Positions 1 to 6,201 of a DNA stretch of 12,556 bases are shown in pieces. The position numbers were made by a program, and so were the translations under genes. The DNA is taken from assembly GCA_035542775.1 (NCBI GenBank), contig DATKKX010000359.1:1-12556 (forward strand), written 5' to 3'. The notes beneath the pieces are model-generated. The model worked only from the letters and a program-made list of their open reading frames with translations, searched no databases and had not been told where the DNA came from. Source of the DNA: DATKKX01 sp035542775. GTDB lineage: Bacteria > Planctomycetota > Phycisphaerae > UBA1845 > UTPLA1. Position 1 is the stretch's first letter. Every line of letters starts with the position of its first letter.

Positions 1-1190
1 GTAAACCGGTCGTTCTCGTCTCTCCAAAGATCGAAGTCGACCTCGCCGTAGGCCGGCGCTTGGTGAACGAGACCAGTGCCGGCATCGAGTGTGACGAAAT
101 TCCCGTGGACAACCCGCCAAGCGATGTATTCCGTGGACTCCTGCATTCCTTTGAGGGTCGCCCTCGCCTCGCCCATCTTCGTGGGTAGCTGAGGGGCAAA
201 AGAGCCAGGCGGTGCAGGCATGTTGTATTGGTACTGGTATTCCTGAGGAGGCTCCTTCTCATAGAAGCATTCCGGGAACGGGGGTGTGTAACGGAGGCCG
301 ATCAACTCGCCGCCCTTGCACGTCGACTCGATCCGCCAGCGCTTGGTCGCCCTCAGCTTCGCGGCAATCACGTCGTACAATCCCGCCGCAACAATCAACC
401 GCTCCCCGTCTACTTCATCGAGCACCGTCGCATAGTCAAAATCATTGTGCACCGCCGCAAACATGTTGCTCGGCAGTGTCCACGGCGTGGTCGTCCAGAC
501 CAGCAAACTTGTGCCCGGCTTGATGCCCGCCGCTTTGGCAAGATCGTCCATGACAATCGGGAACCGCACAAAAACGCTGGTGTCCGCGACCTCGCGGTAT
601 CCCTGCCCGACCTCGCCCGCGGACAACGCCGTGCCGCCCTGCGCCCACCACCAGACGATCTTGTATCCCTGGTACAGCAGCCCCGCGTCAAACAGCGTCT
701 TCAGCGCCCACCACACCGACTCGATGTAGCTCTGGTGATACGTGACGTACGCCTCGCCCAGGTTGATCCAGAAACCCAACCGGCGGGTCATCTCCTCCCA
801 TTCTTTCGTGTACCGAAAGACGGACTCCAGGCACTTGCGGTTGAACGCCTCGACGCCGTACGCTTCGATCTCCTCCTTGGTATGAATCCCCATCTCTTTG
901 CAGACCTCGACCTCGACGGGCAGGCCGTGCGTGTCCCAGCCCCCCTTGCGAGTGCAGTAGTGACCGGTCATGGTCTTGTAGCGGGGGAACAGGTCCTTGA
1001 TCGCCCGAGTGAGGCAGTGCCCTGGATGGGGCAGGCCGTTCGCCGTGGGTGGGCCCTCGAAGAAGACAAAGGGTTTGCCGCCCTTACTCTTCTCAAGCGA
1101 CTTCTCGTAGACGTCGTTCTCCTCCCAGAAGGCGAGAATCTCCTGCTCGGCCTTGGGAAAGTCAAATTGACTTGGGACTTCATTGAACAT
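1..1190 (-). CDS. ileS: Isoleucyl-tRNA synthetase, N-terminal part (runs off the left edge)
   Basis: Class I aminoacyl-tRNA synthetase that charges tRNA-Ile in the cytoplasm; 396 codons are visible of a protein normally near 1000 residues. The HIGH-type motif appears as GPPTANGLPHPGH (residues 46-58), followed by GWDTHGLPVE (84-93). The editing-domain motif WTTTPWTLPSN is at 232-242 and GTGLVHQAPAYGEVDF at 371-386. Start choice: ATG at 1190 has GGAG six bases upstream and gives the usual N-terminus MFNEVPSQFDFPKAE. An in-frame ATG at 1214 is possible, but its GAAGG lies inside a hairpin (1218-1242). The gene follows the MATE gene after 60 nt and is probably cotranscribed. Oddities: the segment that often reads CPRCGT in other IleRS reads WWWAQGGT (180-187), with no cysteines, and the editing domain has a Q/Y/P-rich stretch at about 308-356. 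The family call is secure; the start is moderately sure. Confidence 0.95.
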   Translation of the reverse strand, partial: MFNEVPSQFDFPKAEQEILAFWEENDVYEKSLEKSKGGKPFVFFEGPPTANGLPHPGHCLTRAIKDLFPRYKTMTGHYCTRKGGWDTHGLPVEVEVCKEMGIHTKEEIEAYGVEAFNRKCLESVFRYTKEWEEMTRRLGFWINLGEAYVTYHQSYIESVWWALKTLFDAGLLYQGYKIVWWWAQGGTALSAGEVGQGYREVADTSVFVRFPIVMDDLAKAAGIKPGTSLLVWTTTPWTLPSNMFAAVHNDFDYATVLDEVDGERLIVAAGLYDVIAAKLRATKRWRIESTCKGGELIGLRYTPPFPECFYEKEPPQEYQYQYNMPAPPGSFAPQLPTKMGEARATLKGMQESTEYIAWRVVHGNFVTLDAGTGLVHQAPAYGEVDFDLWRDENDRF

Positions 1191-1217
1191 CGAGTGCTCC
1201 AGAAAAGCTCTCATTAA

Positions 1218-1242
1218 TCGGCCTTCAATGGCCGCAGGCCGA
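1218..1242 (-). promoter_or_regulatory. Small hairpin between the MATE gene and ileS
   Basis: TCGGCC (1218-1223) and GGCCGA (1237-1242) form a perfect 6-bp inverted repeat with a 13-nt loop, in the 60-nt gap between the MATE stop and the ileS start. There is no T-run, so it is not a terminator. It covers the GAAGG that would serve a start at 1214, which favours the start at 1190. Any role in ileS translation is inference. Confidence 0.35.
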
Positions 1243-1250
1243 CTGTTGTC

Positions 1251-2792
1251 CTAGCTCTGCGCTCCGTCGGCGCCGGCTACGTCCATCAACGCCGGCTTGG
1301 CCGAGGCGACGGAACTCATCGTCGGCACGTCGGGCTCCCCGTCCACGGGCACAACCGGAAGGCCGCCGGTCAGCCTTTCCTTGAACAGGTCGATTTTTCT
1401 CCACGCTCCGCGGGCGAAACGCCGTCGTAGTGCCAAACCCAACAGCGTAATATATAGCGTGCAGGTCATCCAGGGGCCGTTCAGGCCAAGCTGGGGGTAC
1501 CATTTGGCCATCAGATAGCCGCCCCCGATGAAAATGATCCAGCAGTGCGCGGCCACAACGATGGCTGGCCACCGTGTATCGCCGGCCCCGCGCAGCGCGT
1601 TCACATATGTGATCTGCGCGGCATCGAACACCTGGAAGATCGCCGCCCAGATCAGAACGTTGCCCCCGAGCTGGATCACCTCTGCATCATTGGAGAGCAA
1701 CCTCATCAACGGGGTTCGCGCCAGCCAGAACAATAGCCCGATTCCACCCATGTACAGACCGGTCATCCACATCCCGACCGTGGCCCGCCGCGCCGCCAGA
1801 TCGGGCTTCCGTTCGCCGATCGCGTGGCCGATGAGCGAGCACATGCCTATGCCCAGGCCAATGGCGGGCATGAATGAGATGTGCATCAACTGCAGGCCGA
1901 TGTTGGAGGCAGCCATCGCCTGCGTACCGAATTCGCCCATGAGCAAGGTCAGGAAAACGAACCAGGAGCCGATATCGAGCACCCACTGAATCGCGATCGG
2001 GCCGCCCAAGCGCAGAATGCCCCCGAACTTGGTCACATCGAACCGGGCACTGGAACGCGTTCGAAACCGCTCGTGGAACCTCATGGACAGGAACACCGCC
2101 GTGAGCATGGCGGCACGGATGCCCCAGGCGATCACAGTCGCAATCGCTGAGCCCCGGATGCCGAGCGCGGGAAAGCCCAGCTTCCCGAAAACCAGCAAGT
2201 AGTTGGCGATCGCGTTGAAGACCACGGATACAAAGACTGACACCAGTCCGACGATCGGCTTCTGAATGCCGTTGAAGAACCCGTCCAGACTGGCGCAGAT
2301 AATGGAAAAGCCCATGCACCAGAAGGCGATTTGGCAGTAGGCCACCTCCAGTCTCTGCACCTCAGGCGCGTTGCCGACCAGCCTCCAGAATGGCCCGGCC
2401 AGCAGGGACGCCGGCAGGGAGATGACTGCCAGCAGCGCCGCGATGTAGAAACCCTGCCATGCGTAGGAAGCAGCCTCGTAGGGCCGGCCTCGGCCCATGG
2501 CCTGAGCCACGAAAGTCTGGATGCTGGTGGCCGCGCCCATGCCGAGACAAATCACCGTGAAGACGAAAATCGTCGACGGACTGATGGCTGCCGTGGCATC
2601 GGTGCCCAGCCGCGACACAAAAAAAAAGTCCGTGGTCGTCAGCGCCAGGCGGCTGAGCATCGTGAGTATGATCGGCCACGAAAGGGCCAACAGCGCCAAC
2701 GCTTCCGCGCGCATCGACGGCAGTGACGTTTGCGCGAGCCCAGGTTTGATCGTGGTCGTAGTCATCTCAAGGATCGCATTATTCACACACAC
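1251..2792 (-). CDS. MATE family multidrug/cation efflux transporter
   Basis: Inner-membrane secondary transporter of the NorM-like MATE family, which exports drugs or organic cations in exchange for Na+ or H+; the substrate cannot be told. The 513 residues contain about 12 hydrophobic segments in two halves: residues 29-245, and about 265 to 475 after a basic cytoplasmic loop. Family-like stretches include GAATSIQTFVAQAMGRG (86-102) and ALRGAGDTRWP (about 403-413). It has a hydrophilic C-terminal tail of about 50 residues, beyond the usual length near 450. Start choice: GTG 2792 has GGAGG 11 nt upstream; in-frame ATGs at 2765 (residue 10) and 2714 (residue 27) lack a clear ribosome binding site, so the start is uncertain. 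It heads a likely two-gene unit with ileS. A candidate promoter lies about 200 nt upstream. Confidence 0.93.
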   Translation of the reverse strand: MCVNNAILEMTTTTIKPGLAQTSLPSMRAEALALLALSWPIILTMLSRLALTTTDFFFVSRLGTDATAAISPSTIFVFTVICLGMGAATSIQTFVAQAMGRGRPYEAASYAWQGFYIAALLAVISLPASLLAGPFWRLVGNAPEVQRLEVAYCQIAFWCMGFSIICASLDGFFNGIQKPIVGLVSVFVSVVFNAIANYLLVFGKLGFPALGIRGSAIATVIAWGIRAAMLTAVFLSMRFHERFRTRSSARFDVTKFGGILRLGGPIAIQWVLDIGSWFVFLTLLMGEFGTQAMAASNIGLQLMHISFMPAIGLGIGMCSLIGHAIGERKPDLAARRATVGMWMTGLYMGGIGLLFWLARTPLMRLLSNDAEVIQLGGNVLIWAAIFQVFDAAQITYVNALRGAGDTRWPAIVVAAHCWIIFIGGGYLMAKWYPQLGLNGPWMTCTLYITLLGLALRRRFARGAWRKIDLFKERLTGGLPVVPVDGEPDVPTMSSVASAKPALMDVAGADGAQS

Positions 2793-2996
2793 AACCCCGG
2801 GAACCTCCGGCTCCCAGGGCTTCGTCTTGCAGCATTTGCCTCAGGCGTCGCCTAGAGAGCCTCCTCATGGTCGTTGGTAATGCCGATGCCCGTGACCGAC
2901 GGCCACGATAGTATCAGGCTCTGGTTGCCAGGCGAGCTTTTCATCGGTCTGTATCCTCGCTTCCGAAATCGGTCGAATCGGAATATTGAAAGGAGA

Positions 2997-3025
2997 ACTC
3001 TAATCGGGGTCTCGACCGGGGTCAA
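2997..3025 (-). promoter_or_regulatory. Candidate sigma-70-type promoter for the MATE-ileS unit
   Basis: On the minus strand TTGACC (3025-3020) is separated by exactly 17 nt from TAGAGT (3002-2997), matching the -35 and -10 consensus at 5/6 and 4/6 positions. It lies in the 281-nt gap between the nfu stop and the MATE start and would give a leader of roughly 200 nt. I see no recognisable riboswitch in that leader. No strong terminator was found after nfu, so readthrough from the glycosyltransferase-nfu unit is also possible. Confidence 0.4.
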
Positions 3026-3073
3026 TGACCTCCGGCGAAAAATTCACGATGATCAGCGAGGGGGGCTATCGTC

Positions 3074-3334
3074 TTACGGCTGCACGCAGACGACCTCCGT
3101 CACCTGCGGGCAAACCTGCTTCAGGAGCCGCTCCACGCCCATTTTCAAGGTCATCCGGGCGCCCGGGCAGCCGGAACATGCACCGCGGAGTCGGACGCTG
3201 ACGATGCCTTGCTCATTGACGTCGACGAGCTCAATGTCGCCGCCGTCCTGTTGAATAGCCGGGCGGATTCGCGCGTCGATTACACCGGCAACCTGTTCTC
3301 TGATCGAGGACCCGCTGTTGGGGATTTCAGCCAT
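3074..3334 (-). CDS. NifU C-terminal domain (Nfu-type) Fe-S cluster scaffold/carrier
   Basis: Small cytoplasmic protein that binds a [4Fe-4S] cluster, probably between the CxxC cysteines of a dimer, and passes it to client enzymes. At 86 residues it is essentially a single NifU_C domain. IREQVAGVIDARIRPAIQQDGGD (11-33, split here by description: helix then the QQDGGD turn) leads to the central signature GACSGCPGARMTLKMGVE (51-68), with C53 and C56 as the cluster ligands, then a helix and VVCVQP at the end. The ATG has GGAG five bases upstream. It lies 45 nt downstream of the glycosyltransferase stop on the same strand, so cotranscription is likely although no functional link is evident. No other Fe-S assembly gene is in the window. 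Confidence 0.95.
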   Translation of the reverse strand: MAEIPNSGSSIREQVAGVIDARIRPAIQQDGGDIELVDVNEQGIVSVRLRGACSGCPGARMTLKMGVERLLKQVCPQVTEVVCVQP

Positions 3335-3379
3335 TGGTTTCTCCGGGGCGGTAAAGGACTGACTCGCCCAAAACGACGA

Positions 3380-4429
3380 TTATACGCCCGCAGGCGATTT
3401 ACAGGCAAACAACCCTCGCCCGGCGCTGTCTGGCCCGCCGGCCGCCTGTCGAGGCGCCTCCCTGGGTCGCGTGTATTGATTTTGACAATCCGCCGAGGTG
3501 GGTGCTCCCGGAAGCTTCAATCTCCCCAGACAGGAGTTGACCAGCACCCTCCACGGATTCGCCATGAACGGCCAGCGCCGGACCGCAGAGCGCAGGTCCC
3601 GCATGGCCATTCGCAAATCCCCGTTTTCCAGATAGTGCATGCCGGAACGCTCGTACATCCGCGCCCTTGCCCGGCGTTTGAGCCGACCGCTGGGATCCAG
3701 CCGGCTGAAGAGCGCCTCGTGGTCCGCGATCAGCGAAAGCATCTCGATGCGATGCCGCTCCGGGTTGCTGAAATGGGCCGGGCCGGGCCGTTGCCGGATG
3801 AGCGGAACGTCCAAAATGACCGCCCGATACTTCGCCAGCAACGCAATGCCCAGACGGCGATCCTCGCACGCCTTGCCCGACGCGAAGCAGCCCACGTCCT
3901 CCAGTGCGTCGCGCCGGACGAGGATAGAGGAACACAGGCCGGTGAAGATGTTGCGGATCAACAGCTCGCAGCGCATCACGTCAGGGTTGAGCGGACCGGC
4001 CCATCGGCAGAGATGGTACGCGTTCTCGCGCGGCGACCAGGCCAGGGAAGCCGTCAAGGCGAAATCCGCGTCCGGGTGCCGGACAAGGGCGGCGAGCTGC
4101 AACTCCAGCTTCTCGGCGTCCCACAGATCGTCGGCGTCAAGAAAAGCCAGCCAGTCGCCCCTCGATGCGGCGATACCGGTGTTTCGTGCCGCGGACGCGC
4201 CGGCGTTCTCCTGACGAATGTATCGAACGGCGGGACCAAACTCCGCGCAGACCTGGCCTGTCTCGTCACGGCTGCCGTCGTCCACGACGATGATCTCGTC
4301 GGCCGGGCGGGTCTGGCCCAAAACCGATCGGATTGCGTCGGGCACCAGCCCGGCGGAGTTGTACGAGGGGATTACGACAGAGATGACCGCGTCGCTCAGG
4401 TCGCGATGTCTGCCTGTGCTCGAAGCCAT
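3380..4429 (-). CDS. Family 2 glycosyltransferase (GT-A fold)
   Basis: Transfers a sugar from a nucleotide-sugar donor, probably during cell-surface polysaccharide or glycan synthesis; donor and acceptor are unknown. The 349 residues begin with the classic GT2 N-terminus: ISVVIPSYNSAG (16-27), DEIIVVDDGSRDETG (44-58), the ENAGASAARNTGI stretch (74-86), and LDADD (97-101), which contains the DxD-type metal/nucleotide site. A CEDRRLG motif further on resembles the usual acidic catalytic-base region. No membrane segment is evident. The C-terminal 120 residues are basic and helical. The start at 4429 has AAAGGAG nine bases upstream. The frame stays open back to 4705, but that extension would run antisense through rnpA and is not coding. 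It is divergent from rnpA and followed by nfu. Confidence 0.92.
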   Translation of the reverse strand: MASSTGRHRDLSDAVISVVIPSYNSAGLVPDAIRSVLGQTRPADEIIVVDDGSRDETGQVCAEFGPAVRYIRQENAGASAARNTGIAASRGDWLAFLDADDLWDAEKLELQLAALVRHPDADFALTASLAWSPRENAYHLCRWAGPLNPDVMRCELLIRNIFTGLCSSILVRRDALEDVGCFASGKACEDRRLGIALLAKYRAVILDVPLIRQRPGPAHFSNPERHRIEMLSLIADHEALFSRLDPSGRLKRRARARMYERSGMHYLENGDLRMAMRDLRSAVRRWPFMANPWRVLVNSCLGRLKLPGAPTSADCQNQYTRPREAPRQAAGGPDSAGRGLFACKSPAGV

Positions 4430-4492
4430 CACTCGCCGCTCCTTTGCCTGCACAAAACAGGTCTCGGGGGTATTGGTGCATCGGCGATTCCG

Positions 4493-4523
4493 GTACATTG
4501 CCTGGAATGGGGCGGTAATGTAC
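4493..4523. promoter_or_regulatory. Inverted repeat in the glycosyltransferase/rnpA divergent intergenic region
   Basis: GTACATTGCC (4493-4502) and GGTAATGTAC (4514-4523) form a 10-bp inverted repeat with one G/T position and an 11-nt spacer. The right arm ends at the base before the GGAGG of rnpA (4524-4528). It could be an operator for a dimeric regulator between the divergent genes, or an RNA hairpin next to the rnpA ribosome binding site. The symmetry is seen directly; the role is inference. Confidence 0.45.
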
Positions 4524-4537
4524 GGAGGTTGTCTCGA

Positions 4538-4909
4538 GTGCCCGGCGAAGGCAGGTTCGGACGAAACCAGCATCTCAAGGGGGCCAAGGCCTTCGCGCGC
4601 GTGTTCGGGGGCCGGCGTTCCGCCGGGAACGATCTGCTCGTCGTATATGCGCTTCCCAACGACCTGCCCTGGACCCGTCTTGGTCTGACCGTGGGGCGGA
4701 AACACGGCAATGCCGTCCGGCGCAACCGGATCAAGCGCCTTTTGCGGGAGGCCTTTCGGCTGGAACGCGGCGCCATCTCGGTGGGCTTCGACTTGATCTG
4801 TGTTCCCAAGATCGGCCGGATAGGGACATTATCGGAGTATCGCCAGGCCATTCGAATTGTCGCGGCCCGCGCCATCGCCCGAGCCGGCTCCAGCGGCGGC
4901 GGTAAGTGA
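4538..4909 (+). CDS. rnpA: Ribonuclease P protein component
   Basis: Basic protein subunit of RNase P, which helps the catalytic RNA remove 5' leaders from precursor tRNAs. The 123 residues match the usual family length. The signature RLGLTVGRKHGNAVRRNRIK begins at 47 and continues RLLREAF (67-73); upstream is the usual LKGAKAFARVF (13-23) with LLVVYALPND (33-42). GTG at 4538 is chosen because GGAGG lies nine bases upstream and the frame starts just before the conserved core. The frame is open far upstream to 3209, but that part is antisense to the glycosyltransferase and nfu. Unusually, no rpmH (L34) precedes it, and no yidD, yidC or dnaA gene is nearby. It is followed by a structured segment ending in an intrinsic terminator. 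Confidence 0.95.
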   Translation: MPGEGRFGRNQHLKGAKAFARVFGGRRSAGNDLLVVYALPNDLPWTRLGLTVGRKHGNAVRRNRIKRLLREAFRLERGAISVGFDLICVPKIGRIGTLSEYRQAIRIVAARAIARAGSSGGGK

Positions 4910-5026
4910 TACTCTCGGACCTCACGCTTCCCGGGTATTCGCCGGTCCCTCATAAACCGAAACAGACGTTTCTAGTTAAGGTGCGGTCCTGATAGTCCGA
5001 TTCGGAGGGGGGCAAGGAACACATAA

Positions 5027-5133
5027 CGAGCAATGCCCGTTGAGTGCCGCCCACAACCCGCTTGGGCATCCCAACGGATGCCGACAAGCGGTCTTCCCAC
5101 CAGGCCGGGGCCCGATGTGGCCTCGGCTTTTTT
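5027..5133 (+). ncRNA. Candidate structured RNA (3' UTR of rnpA or independent small RNA)
   Basis: The 194 nt after rnpA hold no convincing ORF but three consecutive hairpins. First is GTTG-TG (5039-5046) with CA-CAAC (5052-5057), carrying an AG bulge. Second, CCGCTTG (5058-5064) pairs with CAAGCGG (5085-5091), enclosing GGCATC/GATGCC, a CCAACG loop and a two-base bulge. Third is a terminator stem. The loop CAACG (5072-5076) can also pair with CGTTG (5038-5042), and ATGCCC (5033-5038) can pair with GGGCAT (5064-5069), so a pseudoknot or alternative fold is possible. It does not match the 4.5S SRP, tmRNA or RNase P RNA motifs I know, and three serial hairpins do not resemble 6S RNA. No clear promoter was found and the 5' end is unknown. 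Confidence 0.4.
5104..5133 (+). terminator. Rho-independent terminator after rnpA
   Basis: GCCGGGGCC (5104-5112) pairs with GGCCTCGGC (5119-5127): nine pairs including one G-U, with a 6-nt loop, followed directly by six T (5128-5133). It ends plus-strand transcription about 30 nt before the convergent CNNM gene's stop codon. Confidence 0.88.
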
Positions 5134-5163
5134 ATGCGCCGCTACTATCGACGACGGCCTTGA

Positions 5164-6201
5164 TCACCACGCCGCCAGTTCGCCGACGATCTCTTCGACC
5201 AGATCCTTTATCGTGACCAGACCCAGACACCGGCCCGTAACATCCACCACGATGGCCATGCGCTGGCGGCTGCGCTGCAGCGTCGTCAGGGCCTTCATCA
5301 CCGGCGTCGTGTGGCTCAAGGTCAGGAGTGGTTGAACATGCGCGGTCAGCGGCGAGTCCGCAGGCGCCGTCAGGACATCCAGGACGTGCACGAAGCCGAT
5401 AACGCTGGAGCGATCGCCCTGGTATGCCGGTATGCGCGAGTAGGGCGAGCGGCGAATCGTTTCCAGGATTTCGCGCCGGGGGGCGGTGGCGTTGAGCATC
5501 ACGGCGCTGGACCGAGGCGTCATCACGCTGGCAACGCGGAGGGCCTTGAGCGTGGGGATTCGCTGAAGGATGAACATCTGCGCCGAAGTCAGCGCCCCGT
5601 CGGCGGCCCCCTCGCGGAGCATCTGGTACATCTCCAGCCTGGGGTGCAAGGCGGAGCCGGATGTGGTCTCGCGGTGCAGCCGGTTTCGCACGAACCGCGA
5701 TATCCAGCGTTGCAGCCAGAGGATGCCGGTGGCCTGGGCTATCCGATGTGCTGTCGCCAGGGGCGCGGCGGCCAGCATCATGTAACGGTCGGCCTGCCGC
5801 TGGAACACGTTCTTGGGAACAATCTCGCCGAAGATGAACAGCGTCGGCGTCAGGATGAGCGTCGTCAGAAGCTCCGCCCGGTGCTCGCCGACGGCGCGGA
5901 GTCCTTCGCCCTCGGCGGATTGCAGGAAGTGGAGAAAAACGGTGATGAGACAGACAGGAGCCAAATAGTGCGCCACATTCGTGCCGACCAGCGTGGTGAA
6001 GAGAAGACCGGCCTGGTCGCTCAAGAGCTGCTGCAGCCGCCGGGCCGCGGGCTTCTTTTCGTGAGCGGCCAGACGGAGCCGCATTCGGTTGAGGCAATAC
6101 ATGCCTGTTTCGGCGCCGCTGAAAAAGGCGCTGAGCAGCACGAAGGCCGCGCACATCAGCAGCCAGAAGGCAAGCTCCCACGGCGTCATCGCGGGCGTCA
6201 T
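5164..6201 (-). CDS. CNNM-CBS membrane protein, short form lacking the CorC/HlyC domain
   Basis: Integral membrane protein of the CNNM/HlyC-CorC family, whose bacterial members are linked to Mg2+ (or Co2+) transport and once annotated as hemolysins. The 345 residues contain a CNNM transmembrane domain (about 8-165) with FFSGAETGMYCLNRMRLRL (26-44) and FGEIVPK (124-130), then a CBS pair (about 226-280 and 285-342) ending VTIKDLVEEIVGEL. It stops right after CBS2, so the C-terminal CorC_HlyC domain of the upstream paralog is absent. The ATG overlaps the stop of that paralog (ATGA), and AAAGGAGGGAGG lies just upstream inside the paralog's end, so the two are translationally coupled. The pair may form a heteromeric transporter (inference). 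Confidence 0.93.
   Translation of the reverse strand: MTPAMTPWELAFWLLMCAAFVLLSAFFSGAETGMYCLNRMRLRLAAHEKKPAARRLQQLLSDQAGLLFTTLVGTNVAHYLAPVCLITVFLHFLQSAEGEGLRAVGEHRAELLTTLILTPTLFIFGEIVPKNVFQRQADRYMMLAAAPLATAHRIAQATGILWLQRWISRFVRNRLHRETTSGSALHPRLEMYQMLREGAADGALTSAQMFILQRIPTLKALRVASVMTPRSSAVMLNATAPRREILETIRRSPYSRIPAYQGDRSSVIGFVHVLDVLTAPADSPLTAHVQPLLTLSHTTPVMKALTTLQRSRQRMAIVVDVTGRCLGLVTIKDLVEEIVGELAAW

Noticed and set aside
228..1217. Long plus-strand open frame (329 codons)
   Set aside because: Antisense shadow of ileS, whose minus-strand translation shows clear synthetase motifs throughout; the frame itself gives no recognisable protein.
3039..3072. Possible terminator after nfu on the minus strand
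   Set aside because: Only a 5-bp ACGAT/ATCGT stem with a 17-nt loop precedes a short T-run; too weak to call.
3209..4537. Upstream 443 codons of the open frame that contains rnpA
   Set aside because: They run antisense to nfu and the glycosyltransferase and show no motifs; rnpA starts at GTG 4538 with a good ribosome binding site.
4430..4705. N-terminal 92-codon extension of the glycosyltransferase frame
   Set aside because: It overlaps rnpA on the opposite strand, lacks family similarity, and ATG 4429 has AAAGGAG upstream.
4981..5030. tRNA-like TTCG-containing segment
   Set aside because: No T-loop consensus, acceptor stem or anticodon arm could be assembled on either strand.
5132..6181. 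Minus-strand open frame of 349 codons overlapping the short CNNM gene
   Set aside because: The alternative frame (5164-6201) contains the CNNM and CBS motifs; this one is Arg/Pro-rich without motifs.
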